DNA of 64,000 bases from Defluviicoccus sp046348835 (GCA_046348835.1 JAXMDM010000003.1:372001-436000), one strand, 5' to 3'. Shown: positions 18,898-28,949, numbered from the stretch's first letter. The notes: generated from the sequence alone by a model not told the origin. Made by a program: numbers and translations.

Positions 18898-20859
18898 ATG
18901 CCGGCTGCCGTCGTTTTCCTCCCGCTCCTTGGTGCCATCCTCGCCGGCATCCTGGCTCTGCTGCCGTCCAAGGGCCATGGTCACGGCAATCCCCAGATCG
19001 ACCGTCTCGCCCAGATCATCACCTGCGGCGCCCTGCTGCTCTCGATGGCGGCGGCGATCCTGGTCTTCATCGACGTCGCGATGCACGGCAACGCCCGCAC
19101 CCAGACGATATTTACCTGGATCTCGTCGGGGAGCTTCCACGCCGAGTGGGCGCTCAAGGTGGACACGCTCACCGCGGTGATGCTGCTGGTGGTCACCATC
19201 GTGTCGGCGATGGTGCATGTCTATTCCGTCGGCTACATGCACCACGACCACAGCATCCCCCGGTTCATGTCGTACCTGAACCTGTTCACCTTCTTCATGC
19301 TGATGCTGGTCACCGCCGACAACCTGTTGCAGCTGTTCTTCGGCTGGGAAGGGGTCGGTCTCGCCTCCTACCTCTTGATCGGCTTCTGGTATGACCGGCC
19401 CTCGGCCAACGCCGCGGCGATCAAGGCGTTCATCGTCAACCGGGTCGGTGACGTCGGCTTCATGCTGGGCATCCTGTCCGCTTTCTTCGTCTTCGGCAGC
19501 ATCCACCTCGACACCATCTTCGCCGGCGCCGCCGCCAACGCCGGTACCGTCGTCTCCCTGTTCGGCGCCGATCTGCACGCCATCACCCTGATCTGTCTGC
19601 TGCTTTTCATCGGCGCGATGGGGAAGTCGGCGCAGATAGGGCTGCACACCTGGCTGCCCGACGCGATGGAGGGGCCGACGCCGGTCTCCGCCCTGATCCA
19701 CGCGGCGACCATGGTTACCGCCGGCGTGTTCCTGGTCGCCCGGATGTCGCCGCTGTTCGAGTACTCGGATACGGCGCTGGCCGTGGTCACCATCGTCGGC
19801 GCGGTGACGTGTTTCTTCGCCGCCACCATCGGCTGCGTCCAAAACGACATCAAGCGGGTGATCGCTTATTCCACCTGCTCGCAGTTGGGCTACATGTTCT
19901 TCGCCCTCGGCGTGTCCGCCTACGGCGCCGGCATCTTCCATCTGGCGACCCACGCCAGCTTCAAGGCGCTGCTGTTCCTCGGCGCCGGCTCGGTCATCCA
20001 CGCCATGTCGGACGAGCAGGACATGCGCAAGATGGGCGGGATCTGGCGGTTGGTTCCGGTCACCTACGTGCTGATGTGGATCGGCTCGCTGGCGCTGGCC
20101 GGCATCTGGCCGTTTGCCGGCTACTTCTCCAAGGACATCATCCTGGAATCGGCTTATGCCGCCCATACCGCCGTCGGCACTTTCGCCTTCTGGGCCGGGC
20201 TCGCCGCCGCCTTCATGACCGCCTTCTACTCCTGGCGGCTGATCCTGATGACCTTTCACGGCAAGCCGCGGGCGGAGGACAGCGTCATGGCGCGGGTGCA
20301 CGAGTCGCCGCTGGTGATGCTGTTGCCGATGGCGGTGCTGGCGGTCGGCGCCTGCATCCTCGGCTACCTGGGCTACCAGTGGTTCGTCGGTGAGGACATG
20401 GCGAGGTTCTGGCAGCACTCGCTGTTGGTCCTGCCGGAGCACCCGGCTTTGCATGACGCCCACCACGTGCCCGAATGGGTCGCGCTGGCGCCGCTCGTCG
20501 TCGGCCTCGCCGGGATCGCCCTGGCCTATGTGATGTACATGTTCCTCCCCGAACTGCCGGGGCGGGTGGCGGCGGCATTCCGTCCGGTCTACCTGTTCCT
20601 CCTCAACAAGTGGTATTTCGACGAGTTGTACGACCGCCTGTTCGTCTGGCCGGCGTTCGCCATCGGCCGCGGCTTCTGGAAGGGCGGCGACGGCCAACTC
20701 ATCGACGGCCTCGGCCCCGACGGGGTGGCGGCGACGGCGCTCCGCATCGCCCGCGGTGCTTCGCGGCTGCAGACCGGCTACATCTTCCACTACGCCTTCG
20801 CGATGCTGATCGGGATCCTGATCCTGGTCTCGTGGTACCTCCTGCGTGTGAGCGGATAG
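18898..20859 (+). CDS. nuoL: NADH-quinone oxidoreductase subunit L
   Basis: Antiporter-like membrane subunit (ND5 type), 653 residues with many hydrophobic helices and the long C-terminal region that carries the lateral helix. Signature segments include FFGWEGVGLASYLLIGFW, LHTWLPDAMEGPTPVSALIHAATMV and the discontinuous helix region. It sits ten bases after nuoK. Confidence 0.97.
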   Translation: MPAAVVFLPLLGAILAGILALLPSKGHGHGNPQIDRLAQIITCGALLLSMAAAILVFIDVAMHGNARTQTIFTWISSGSFHAEWALKVDTLTAVMLLVVTIVSAMVHVYSVGYMHHDHSIPRFMSYLNLFTFFMLMLVTADNLLQLFFGWEGVGLASYLLIGFWYDRPSANAAAIKAFIVNRVGDVGFMLGILSAFFVFGSIHLDTIFAGAAANAGTVVSLFGADLHAITLICLLLFIGAMGKSAQIGLHTWLPDAMEGPTPVSALIHAATMVTAGVFLVARMSPLFEYSDTALAVVTIVGAVTCFFAATIGCVQNDIKRVIAYSTCSQLGYMFFALGVSAYGAGIFHLATHASFKALLFLGAGSVIHAMSDEQDMRKMGGIWRLVPVTYVLMWIGSLALAGIWPFAGYFSKDIILESAYAAHTAVGTFAFWAGLAAAFMTAFYSWRLILMTFHGKPRAEDSVMARVHESPLVMLLPMAVLAVGACILGYLGYQWFVGEDMARFWQHSLLVLPEHPALHDAHHVPEWVALAPLVVGLAGIALAYVMYMFLPELPGRVAAAFRPVYLFLLNKWYFDELYDRLFVWPAFAIGRGFWKGGDGQLIDGLGPDGVAATALRIARGASRLQTGYIFHYAFAMLIGILILVSWYLLRVSG

Positions 20860-20865
20860 CGCGCC

Positions 20866-22386
20866 ATGCTCAATCTGCCGTTGCTATCGCTGGTCACCTT
20901 CCTCCCGCTCGTCGGCTCCGCCTTCATCATCACCATCCGCGGCGAGCCGGATGTGGTGGCCCGCAACGCCCGCAACGTTGCCCTGCTGACGTCGCTGACC
21001 ACGTTCGTCCTCTCGCTTGGCATCTGGTTCGGCTTCGATCCCGGCAATCCCCACTTCCAGATGGAAGAGCGGGCGCTGTGGATGCCCGACTTCAACATCT
21101 CCTACCACATGGGAGTCGACGGCATCTCGGTGATGTTCGTGCTGCTGTCGACGCTCTTGATCCCCATCTGCATCCTCGCCAGCTGGACCACCATCCGGCA
21201 GCGGGTGAAGGAATACATGGTCGCCTTCCTGATCATGGAGACCATGCTGGTCGGGACGTTCTGCGCCCTCGATCTGATCCTCTTCTACGTTTTCTTCGAG
21301 GGCGTGCTGATTCCGATGTTCCTGATCATCGGCATCTGGGGCGGTCCGCGCCGGGTCTATTCCGCCTTCAAGTTCTTCCTCTACACGCTGGTGGGCTCGG
21401 TGCTGATGCTGATCGCGCTGCTCACCATCTACTTCACCGCCGGCACCACCGACATCCCGGCGCTACTGGGCTACGACTTCCCGGTTGAGCTGCAGACGTG
21501 GCTGTGGTTCGCCTTTCTCGCCGCCTTCGCCGTCAAGCTGCCCATGTGGCCGGTGCACACCTGGTTGCCGGACGCCCACGTGGAGGCACCGACGGCGGGC
21601 TCGGTGATCCTGGCCGGCGTTCTGCTCAAATTCGGTGGCTACGGCTTCCTCCGCTTCTCGCTGCCGATGCTGCCGGAGGCATCCATCGCCTTCGCGCCGC
21701 TGATGTTCGCGCTGAGCGTCATCGCCGTCGTCTACACCTCGCTGGTGGCGTTGGCCCAGGAGGACATGAAGAAGCTGATCGCCTATTCGTCCGTGGCCCA
21801 CATGGCGTTCGTCACCGCCGGCGCATTCTCAATGACGACGCAGGGGGTGGAAGGCGCCATCTTCCAGATGCTCAGCCACGGGATCGTGTCGGCGGCGCTG
21901 TTCCTCGTGGTGGGGGTGGTCTACGACCGTATGCATTCCCGCGACATCGCCACCTACGGTGGCCTGGTCCACCGGATGCCCCTTTATGCCCTCGCCTTCA
22001 TGGTGTTCATGCTGGCCTCGGTCGGACTGCCCAGCACGTCCGGATTCGTCGGCGAGTTCCTGGTGCTGCTGGGCGCGTTCCAGGCCAACTCCCTGGTGGC
22101 CGCGTTGCTCGCCAGCGGGATGATCCTCGGCGCCGGCTACATGCTCTATCTCTATCGCCGGGTGATCTTCGGCGCCCTGACCAAGGACACGCTGAAGGGC
22201 ATCCTCGACCTGCGTCCGCGTGAGGTGGCGATCTTCGTGCCGCTGATCGTCCTTACCCTGTGGATGGGCATCTACCCGGAGCCCTTCCTGCAGATGATGC
22301 ATGCGTCCGTCGACACCCTCGTCACCCGCGTCGAACTGGCCGGGATGGGCGGGGCGATGCCGACCGTGGCCAGCGCGGTGCCCTGA
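20866..22386 (+). CDS. nuoM: NADH-quinone oxidoreductase subunit M
   Basis: Antiporter-like membrane subunit (ND4 type), 506 residues. The key glutamate lies in FYVFFEGVLIPMFLIIG and the lysine in the MWPVHTWLPDAHVEAPT and following helices. Six bases separate it from nuoL. Confidence 0.97.
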   Translation: MLNLPLLSLVTFLPLVGSAFIITIRGEPDVVARNARNVALLTSLTTFVLSLGIWFGFDPGNPHFQMEERALWMPDFNISYHMGVDGISVMFVLLSTLLIPICILASWTTIRQRVKEYMVAFLIMETMLVGTFCALDLILFYVFFEGVLIPMFLIIGIWGGPRRVYSAFKFFLYTLVGSVLMLIALLTIYFTAGTTDIPALLGYDFPVELQTWLWFAFLAAFAVKLPMWPVHTWLPDAHVEAPTAGSVILAGVLLKFGGYGFLRFSLPMLPEASIAFAPLMFALSVIAVVYTSLVALAQEDMKKLIAYSSVAHMAFVTAGAFSMTTQGVEGAIFQMLSHGIVSAALFLVVGVVYDRMHSRDIATYGGLVHRMPLYALAFMVFMLASVGLPSTSGFVGEFLVLLGAFQANSLVAALLASGMILGAGYMLYLYRRVIFGALTKDTLKGILDLRPREVAIFVPLIVLTLWMGIYPEPFLQMMHASVDTLVTRVELAGMGGAMPTVASAVP

Positions 22387-22416
22387 GCGGCAGCCGTATG
22401 ACTTGGGAGAATCTCC

Positions 22417-23913
22417 ATGCGGCTGGCTGAGCTGCCCAATATGATCCCGGCAATGCCGGAAATCTTTCTCGCCCTCGCCGGGATGGGCCTGCTCATGCTC
22501 GGGGTCTTTCAGCGCGAGGGGAGCGGCGACGGCGACGGCACGGCGACCGCCGGCCAGGTGAGCCGGCTGGTGCAGCGGCTGAGCCTGGTGGTGTTGGCAC
22601 TGACCCTGCTTTTGGTGGTCACCATCGCCCGGCAGGCCAGCGGCTCCGCCTTCGGCGACATGTTCGTCGTCGACGGTTTCGCCCTGTTCTTCAAGGTGAT
22701 GGTGCTGATCGCCTCCGGCCTCTCGCTGCTGATGGCGGAGGACTTCTTCGAGCGGGCGAAAATGGCGCGGTTCGAGTTCTCGGTGCTCGTCCTTTTCGCC
22801 ACCCTCGGCATGTTGCTGATGATCTCGGCCAACGATCTCCTCTCCCTCTACCTCGGGCTCGAGATGCAATCGCTGGCGCTTTACGTCATCGCCGCCTTCA
22901 ACCGCGACGACGTGCGGTCGACCGAGGCGGGGCTGAAGTACTTCGTGCTGGGTGCGCTGGCGTCGGGGATGCTGCTCTATGGCAGCTCGCTCATCTATGG
23001 CTTCGCCGGCAGCACCAATTTCGACGTGCTCGCCCGGGTTTTCGCCGAACTGGGCGGCGCCTCGCCGCCGACCGGTCTGGTCATCGGCCTCGTCTTCCTC
23101 CTCGCCGGGCTCGCGTTCAAGATCGCGGCGGTGCCGTTCCACATGTGGACCCCCGACGTCTACGAGGGCGCGCCCACCCCGGTGACCGCCTTCTTCTCGG
23201 TGGCACCGAAGCTGGCGGCGATGGCGCTGTTGCTGCGGGTCCTGATCGAACCGTTCGGCAGTCTGATCGGTCAGTGGCAGCAGATCATCGTTTTCGTCTC
23301 CATCGCGTCGATGACATTGGGCGGCTTCGCCGCCATCGGCCAGACCGACTTGAAGCGGCTGATGGCCTACAGCTCCATCGGCCACGTGGGCTACGCCCTG
23401 ATCGGCCTCGCCGCCGGCACACCGGAGGGCGTGCGCGGCGTCCTCATCTACCTGGTGATCTATATCTTCATGAATCTCGGCACCTTCGCCTGCATCCTGG
23501 CGCTGCGCCGCCGCGATCAGGCGGTCAGCGCACTCAGCGATCTTGCCGGGTTGGGCCGCAGCAATCCGAAAATGGCGCTGGCCCTCGCCATCTTCATGTT
23601 CTCCATGGCCGGCATTCCGCCGCTCGCCGGCTTCTTCGGCAAGCTCTACATCTTTCTCGCCGCGGTCGAAGCGGGACAGTACCTGCTCGCCATCATCGGC
23701 GTGCTGACCAGCGTGGTGGCCGCCTACTATTACATCCGTATCGTCAAGATCATGTACTTCGATCCGGTGGAGGAGCCTCTCGACCGGGGGACGCCGTGGG
23801 AGATCGGCTTGGTGATGGCGGCGATGAGCGTGATCATCGGCTTCTTCTTCCTCTATCCGGGACCGCTGCTGTCGAGTGCCGCCACCGCCGCATCGTCCCT
23901 GTTCGGCGGATGA
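22417..23913 (+). CDS. nuoN: NADH-quinone oxidoreductase subunit N
   Basis: Antiporter-like membrane subunit (ND2 type), 498 residues. Characteristic segments: YLGLEMQSLALYVIAAF, FHMWTPDVYEGAPTPVTAFFSVAPK and AYSSIGHVGYALIGL. Last gene of the complex I run; its stop overlaps the next start by 4 bases, so the biotin ligase is probably read from the same message. Confidence 0.97.
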   Translation: MRLAELPNMIPAMPEIFLALAGMGLLMLGVFQREGSGDGDGTATAGQVSRLVQRLSLVVLALTLLLVVTIARQASGSAFGDMFVVDGFALFFKVMVLIASGLSLLMAEDFFERAKMARFEFSVLVLFATLGMLLMISANDLLSLYLGLEMQSLALYVIAAFNRDDVRSTEAGLKYFVLGALASGMLLYGSSLIYGFAGSTNFDVLARVFAELGGASPPTGLVIGLVFLLAGLAFKIAAVPFHMWTPDVYEGAPTPVTAFFSVAPKLAAMALLLRVLIEPFGSLIGQWQQIIVFVSIASMTLGGFAAIGQTDLKRLMAYSSIGHVGYALIGLAAGTPEGVRGVLIYLVIYIFMNLGTFACILALRRRDQAVSALSDLAGLGRSNPKMALALAIFMFSMAGIPPLAGFFGKLYIFLAAVEAGQYLLAIIGVLTSVVAAYYYIRIVKIMYFDPVEEPLDRGTPWEIGLVMAAMSVIIGFFFLYPGPLLSSAATAASSLFGG

Positions 23914-24746
23914 GTACCGGGGGCGGGGCGGCCGGGGACGCTCGCGATCGACCCCCGTCGCCCGCCCGCCTGCCCGACGGCTATCGTCTGCTGGTGCTCC
24001 CCAGCGTTACGTCCACCAATGACGAGGTGAAGCGCCTGGCCCTGGCCGGTGAGGCGGCGGGGCTGGTGGTCAACGCCGGCGAGCAGACGGCCGGACGGGG
24101 CCGCCAGCGTCGCATCTGGACCTCGCCGCCCGGCAACCTCTATCTGTCGATCCTGCTGCGGCCGGACTGTCCCCTGCAGCGGGTTCCCGAGATCGGCTTT
24201 GTCGCCGCCGTCGCCGTCGCCGACGCGGTTGCCGCGGTGCTGGCGGAACCGGCGCGGGTCGGCTGCAAATGGCCCAACGACGTCCTCATCGACGGGCGAA
24301 AGGTGGCGGGGCTGCTGCTGGAGACGGCCACCGAGGCCAATGGCGGCGTCGACTGGGCCGTCCTCGGCATCGGCCTCAACATCGTCAGCTATCCGGAACA
24401 CACCGGCGGTATCCTCGCCGCCACCTCGCTGGTCGTCGCCGGCGCGAGCGGGGTCCGCCCCGACGCCATGCTGGAGCGGGTGGTGGAGGCGTTCGCCCGG
24501 CGGCTGGATGACTGGCGACAGGGGGGCTTCGCCCCCGTGCGGGCCGCCTGGAGGGCGAGGGCCCACCGCCCGGGGGACGCCCTCAGCGTCCGCCTCGGCT
24601 TCGACGGCGAGATTCTGTCCGGCCGGTTTGTCGACATCGATGGCCGCGGCGCCTTGGTCATCGATACCGCCGGCGGCCGGCGGACGATCGCCGCCGGCGA
24701 TTGCCTGCCGGCGCCGGTGCCGACAACGGCATCGACGGCGGGCTGA
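23910..24746 (+). CDS. birA: Biotin--[acetyl-CoA-carboxylase] ligase
   Basis: Attaches biotin to the carboxyl-carrier protein of biotin-dependent carboxylases via biotinyl-AMP. The ATG at 23910 overlaps the nuoN stop. 278 residues. The catalytic loop GRGRQRRIWTSPPGNLYLS and the CKWPNDVLIDGRKVAGLLLE segment with its lysine identify the family. There is no N-terminal helix-turn-helix, so this is the monofunctional type and cannot act as a repressor. A short C-terminal SH3-like domain follows (about 220-270). Confidence 0.95.
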   Translation: MSTGGGAAGDARDRPPSPARLPDGYRLLVLPSVTSTNDEVKRLALAGEAAGLVVNAGEQTAGRGRQRRIWTSPPGNLYLSILLRPDCPLQRVPEIGFVAAVAVADAVAAVLAEPARVGCKWPNDVLIDGRKVAGLLLETATEANGGVDWAVLGIGLNIVSYPEHTGGILAATSLVVAGASGVRPDAMLERVVEAFARRLDDWRQGGFAPVRAAWRARAHRPGDALSVRLGFDGEILSGRFVDIDGRGALVIDTAGGRRTIAAGDCLPAPVPTTASTAG

Positions 24747-24764
24747 AGCGGAGACCGCCGGCTT

Positions 24765-25550
24765 ATGCTGCTCGCTATCGATACCGGCAACACCAATACC
24801 GTCTTTGCCGTCTTCGACGACAACGGCGACATCCGCGGCGAATGGCGGTCCTCAACCGACGTCAACCGCACCGCCGACGAGACGGGCATCTGGCTCTCGC
24901 AGTTGCTGAGCATGGCCGGACTGGCACGGAGCGACATCACCGCCGCGATCATCGCTTCGGTGGTGCCGGCGGGCCTGTTCAATCACCGCCTCCTCTGCCG
25001 GCGCTATTTCTCCTGCCAGCCGCTGGTGGTCGGCGCCGCCGACGTGGACATCGGCATCCGGGTTCTCGTCGATCGGCCTGAGGAGGTGGGCGCCGATCGC
25101 CTGGTCAATGCCGTCGCCGCCTACCGGCTGTACGGCGGCCCCCGCATCGTCGTCGACTTCGGGACAGCCACCACCTTCGACGTCATCGACAAGGACGGCA
25201 ACTACCTGGGTGGGACCATCTCGCCCGGGATCAATTTGTCGCTGGAAGCGCTGCACCAGGCGGCGGCGCAGTTGCCGCGGGTGGGCATCGGTCGTCCGGA
25301 CCGCGTGATCGGCAAGAACACCATCCAGGCCATGCGTTCGGGCATCTTCTGGGGGTACGTGGGGCTGATCGAGGGAACGGTCGCCCGCATTCGCGAGGAA
25401 CTGGGCGCCCCGGCGGGGGTCATCGCCACCGGCGGCCTCGCCACCCTTTTTGCCGATTGCTGCCCGGTCCTGGACCGGGTGGTGTCCGACCTCACTCTGC
25501 AGGGGTTGCTCTTCATCCACCGGCGCAACGCCGCGGCGGCCGATGGCTGA
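24765..25550 (+). CDS. coaX: Type III pantothenate kinase
   Basis: First step of coenzyme A synthesis, ATP-dependent phosphorylation of pantothenate. 261 residues. Phosphate-binding motif LLAIDTGNTNT at the N-terminus, the PEEVGADRLVNAVAAY segment and VDFGTATTFDVID are the acetate-kinase-fold motifs of CoaX. It overlaps the RNase J start by 8 bases. Confidence 0.95.
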   Translation: MLLAIDTGNTNTVFAVFDDNGDIRGEWRSSTDVNRTADETGIWLSQLLSMAGLARSDITAAIIASVVPAGLFNHRLLCRRYFSCQPLVVGAADVDIGIRVLVDRPEEVGADRLVNAVAAYRLYGGPRIVVDFGTATTFDVIDKDGNYLGGTISPGINLSLEALHQAAAQLPRVGIGRPDRVIGKNTIQAMRSGIFWGYVGLIEGTVARIREELGAPAGVIATGGLATLFADCCPVLDRVVSDLTLQGLLFIHRRNAAAADG

Positions 25551-27207
25551 CGAATTCGTCTTCCTGCCGCTCGGCGGTTCGAACGAAATCGGGATGAACC
25601 TCAACCTCTACGGCTATGGGCCGGCCGACGACCGGCGCTGGCTGATGGTCGATCTGGGGATCACCTTCAATGGCGGCGTGGTGCCGGGCGTCGACGTCAT
25701 CTGTCCGGACCCGGCCTACATCGCCGACCGCCGTGACCATCTCGACGGCCTGCTGCTCACCCACGCCCACGAAGACCACCTGGGGGCGGTGCCCTACCTG
25801 TGGCCGCGCCTCGGCTGCCCGATCTATGGCGGTGCCTTTACCCTCACCATCTTGCGACGGAAGCTGGCGCAGGTGGAATGGGGCAGCCGGGTGCCGCTGC
25901 ACCTGGTTCCGGAAGATGGCCGCGTCCGCATCGGCCGCTTCGATGTAGAGATGATCGCCGTCACCCACTCGATCCCGGAAGCGTCGGCCGTCGCCATTCA
26001 CAGCCCCGCCGGCACCGTGCTGCACACCGGCGACTGGAAGTTCGATCCCGATCCTGTCATCGGCCCGGCCTCCGACGAGGCCGCCTTGTGCCGCCATGGC
26101 GATGCGGGGGTTCTGGCGCTTGTCTGCGACTCCACCAACGTTTTTGAGCCGGGCACGGCGGGGTCGGAGGCGTCGCTTCTGCCTTCTTTGTCGCGGCTGA
26201 TCGCCGGCTGCCCGGAGCGCGTCGTCGTCGCCTGCTTCGCCTCCAATGTCGCCCGCCTGCACACCATCGCCTGCGCCGCCCGGGAGAACGGCCGCGACGT
26301 GGTGATGACCGGCCATTCGCTGAAGCGCAACTATCAGTCGGCCCTGGAGTGCGGCTACCTCCGCGATCTGCCGCCGTTCATCGACGATCGGCTGGGGACG
26401 CTCGCCGCCCGCCGAAGCACCCTCATCGTCTGCACCGGCGGCCAGGGCGAACCGCGCGCCGCCCTCGCCCGGCTGGCGAGCGACGATCACCCGCAACTGA
26501 GCCTCGACGAAGGCGACACGGTCATCTTCTCGTCACGGGTGATTCCGGGCAACGAACTCGCCGTCGGCCGGCTCAGCAACCAGCTGGCGCGGCGGGGGAT
26601 CCGGGTCCTGGGACAGCGCGACGGCCTCGTCCACGTTTCCGGCCATCCGGGCGAGGAGGAGCTTTGTCGCATGTATCGGCTGGTCCGGCCGCGCCTGGCG
26701 ATCCCGGTGCATGGCGAGTTCCGCCACCTTGTCGCCCACGCCCAACTGGCGCGGCGGGAAGGGGTGAAGCAGGCGCTGGTGGTGGAGAACGGCGCCTTTG
26801 TCCGCCTGTCCCCCGATCCGCCGGCGATCGTGGACCGAGTGCCGACGGGACGGCTGACGCTGGAAGGCAATCGTCTGGAACCCATCGACGGCGATCTGGT
26901 CAAGGAGCGCACCCGCGGCCTTTATAACGGGGTCGCCCTGGTGACGGTGGCGGTGGGGGCGGGGCCGCAGGACCCGGTGGCGGTGCAGCTCTCGACGGTG
27001 GGCTTGGTCGCGGCCGGGGAGGAGGGGGTGATGGCGAAGGTGCGCAGGGCGGTCACCACCGCCCTCGCCGAGTTGCCGGCGCGCTCCTATGACGACGACG
27101 ATGTGGTCCGCGACGCCATACGTCTTGTCGTACGCCGCACCTTTCGCCAATTATGCGAAAAGAGGCCGGTGACGCATGTACACCTCGTCCGGTCGCACCA
27201 ACGATAG
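25543..27207 (+). CDS. rnj: Ribonuclease J
   Basis: Metallo-beta-lactamase and beta-CASP nuclease for 5'-to-3' decay and processing of RNA. ATG 25543 overlaps the coaX stop; the protein has 554 residues. The zinc ligands are in LTHAHEDHLGAVPYLW (His74, His76, Asp78, His79). The beta-CASP region covers about 210-350 and the C-terminal domain about 450-554. The birA-coaX-rnj order after nuoN is typical of alphaproteobacteria. Confidence 0.95.
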   Translation: MADEFVFLPLGGSNEIGMNLNLYGYGPADDRRWLMVDLGITFNGGVVPGVDVICPDPAYIADRRDHLDGLLLTHAHEDHLGAVPYLWPRLGCPIYGGAFTLTILRRKLAQVEWGSRVPLHLVPEDGRVRIGRFDVEMIAVTHSIPEASAVAIHSPAGTVLHTGDWKFDPDPVIGPASDEAALCRHGDAGVLALVCDSTNVFEPGTAGSEASLLPSLSRLIAGCPERVVVACFASNVARLHTIACAARENGRDVVMTGHSLKRNYQSALECGYLRDLPPFIDDRLGTLAARRSTLIVCTGGQGEPRAALARLASDDHPQLSLDEGDTVIFSSRVIPGNELAVGRLSNQLARRGIRVLGQRDGLVHVSGHPGEEELCRMYRLVRPRLAIPVHGEFRHLVAHAQLARREGVKQALVVENGAFVRLSPDPPAIVDRVPTGRLTLEGNRLEPIDGDLVKERTRGLYNGVALVTVAVGAGPQDPVAVQLSTVGLVAAGEEGVMAKVRRAVTTALAELPARSYDDDDVVRDAIRLVVRRTFRQLCEKRPVTHVHLVRSHQR

Positions 27208-27219
27208 AAAGAGGGAAAG

Positions 27220-27654
27220 ATGATCGGGAGATTCAACCACGTGGCTATCGCCGTACCGGATCTGGACGCGGCGGTAAAGACCTATCGGGACGTTTTGGGT
27301 GCCAAGGTCTCGGCACCGCAGGACGAGCCGGCGCACGGCGTCACCGTCGTTTTCATCGAGCTGCCCAACACCAAGGTGGAACTGCTGTACCCGTTGGGTG
27401 AGAAGTCGCCGATCAAGGGCTTCCTCGACAAGAACCCCGGCGGCGGCATCCATCATATCTGTTACGAAGTGGACGACATCCTCGCCGCCCGCGATCAGTT
27501 GAAATCGAAGGGTGCGCGGGTGCTGGGAGACGGCGATCCCAAGATCGGCGCTCACGGCAATCCCGTCCTCTTCCTGCACCCGAAGGACTTCAATGGTACG
27601 CTGGTCGAACTGGAACAGGCGGGCGGTCACGGACACTCCCACGCCGCCGAATAG
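27220..27654 (+). CDS. mce: Methylmalonyl-CoA epimerase
   Basis: Interconverts the (2R) and (2S) forms of methylmalonyl-CoA in propionate metabolism. 144 residues, a vicinal-oxygen-chelate fold. Metal ligands are expected at His7 (NHVAIAV), His in GGGIHHICYEV and the Glu of GTLVELEQ. The C-terminus ends in a His-rich GGHGHSHAAE tail. Only twelve bases after rnj. Confidence 0.93.
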   Translation: MIGRFNHVAIAVPDLDAAVKTYRDVLGAKVSAPQDEPAHGVTVVFIELPNTKVELLYPLGEKSPIKGFLDKNPGGGIHHICYEVDDILAARDQLKSKGARVLGDGDPKIGAHGNPVLFLHPKDFNGTLVELEQAGGHGHSHAAE

Positions 27655-27699
27655 GTGCTGGGTGCGCCTTCCGATCATTGGGCGGGAGAAGCGCCTGCC

Positions 27700-27942
27700 A
27701 TGGGTTGGCTGAGCGGGATCGCGGTCTACTTCATCATCTGGTGGACCGCGCTGTTCATGGTTCTGCCCTGGGGGGTGGAGCCGATCGGCAACGACGACGT
27801 TGCCAAGGGGCACGCGGCGGGAGCGCCCAAGCGTCCCCGCCTTTGGATCAAAGCGGCGGCAACCTCGGTGGTTGCCGCCGTCTTCTGGCTGATCGTCTAC
27901 GTCATCATCGAGACGGGGGCGATCTCGATGCGGGCGGGATAG
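27700..27942 (+). CDS. DUF1467-like small membrane protein
   Basis: 80 residues with two membrane segments (about 3-25 and 50-72) separated by a polar loop; GAISMRAG forms the tail. The ATG at 27700 fits the usual length and has GGAG upstream. Proteins of this type follow mce in many alphaproteobacteria, usually ahead of proS; their function is unknown. Here proS is not next. Confidence 0.8.
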   Translation: MGWLSGIAVYFIIWWTALFMVLPWGVEPIGNDDVAKGHAAGAPKRPRLWIKAAATSVVAAVFWLIVYVIIETGAISMRAG

Positions 27943-27947
27943 GTCTC

Positions 27948-28592
27948 TTGTCCTACTGCCGCGTCGCCCTGGCCGACCCGGTTCACCGCGCCTATCACGA
28001 CGAGGAATACGGCTTCCCCGTCGCCGACGACCACGTCCTGTTCGAGCGGCTGTCCCTGGAGATTTTCCAGGCCGGGCTGTCGTGGCGGCTGGTGCTGATG
28101 AAGCGCAGGCATTTGGCCGCCGCGTTCGCCGGCTTCGACATCGAGCGCGTGGCCGCCTTCGACGATGCGGCGATCGAGCGATTGATGGCCGATCCGACCA
28201 TCATCCGCAATCGCCGCAAGATCGGCGCGATCATCGAGAACGCCCGTATCCTTGCGGGTCTGGCCCGCCTCGGAACGCGGGGCGAGAGGGGTGATCCCGC
28301 CAGCGCCAGCGCCAGCGACGCCAGCGGCCGGATAGACGTTTCCGGGGATAGGGGCGGGTCGACGTTCGCCGCCTGGCTCGCCGCTCATCATCCGCGGGAA
28401 GAAAAGGAGTGGCTGGCGCTGTTCCGGCGAACCTTCCGGTTCACGGGGCCGGAGGTGGTGCGCGAGTTCCTGGTCAGCACCGGCTACCTGGCCGGCGCCC
28501 ACGACGACGACTGTCCGATCCAGGCGCGCATTCTCGCGGCGCAACCCGCATGGGCCATCCGCACCGCCCAGGCTGCCGCGTCTGTAGACTAA
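27948..28592 (+). CDS. tag: DNA-3-methyladenine glycosylase I
   Basis: Removes 3-methyladenine from alkylated DNA. The only plausible start is TTG at 27948, giving MSYCRV and 214 residues. The zinc site typical of Tag is complete: Cys4, His17, His185 and Cys189 (AHDDDC). The helix-hairpin-helix region around QAGLSWRLVLMKRR is conserved. Residues about 114-136 are a low-complexity insertion (a six-base unit encoding Ala-Ser repeats) not seen in the usual family core. It follows the DUF1467-like gene by 5 bases and is likely co-transcribed with it. Confidence 0.88.
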   Translation: MSYCRVALADPVHRAYHDEEYGFPVADDHVLFERLSLEIFQAGLSWRLVLMKRRHLAAAFAGFDIERVAAFDDAAIERLMADPTIIRNRRKIGAIIENARILAGLARLGTRGERGDPASASASDASGRIDVSGDRGGSTFAAWLAAHHPREEKEWLALFRRTFRFTGPEVVREFLVSTGYLAGAHDDDCPIQARILAAQPAWAIRTAQAAASVD

Positions 28593-28614
28593 TATCCTAT
28601 CATGAAAAGAGAAA

Positions 28615-28646
28615 CGGCCACCATAGTGGCCGCTCATTTAGTGAGC
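28615..28646 (+). terminator. Double hairpin after tag
   Basis: A perfect 7-bp stem CGGCCAC/GTGGCCG with loop CATA is followed by GCTCA/TGAGC, which shares one base with it. No T tract follows directly. Probable transcript end or processing site for the tag message. Confidence 0.45.
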
Positions 28647-28949
28647 CGCTTGGCAGGCTCGGGTTGATCACTTTCCGATCATCCGGCGGGTCGGGTTGAT
28701 CCCATTCCATACCGGTGGCTCCTCCCCGTTCGTTTTTTTTTTCTTTCTTTATTGCGTCCTGCGTCCTCGCACGTTTCCCCAAACCCGGGCATGTCAAGCG
28801 TTTTTATTTTCTTACGTACCGGGGCAAAACTACAACACCAAATTACGGACGTCACTATTTTTCTGCAACAAATGGCAAATTTGGCAGTCGGACGGCGAAT
28901 CTGCCCCGCTTGCCCAGGAGCGCCGCCCCCGGCTCAGCACGACTCTGTA

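Noticed and set aside
18868..20790. 640-residue open frame antisense to nuoL
   Set aside because: Shadow frame rich in His, Gln and Asp with no motif; nuoL is intact on the other strand.
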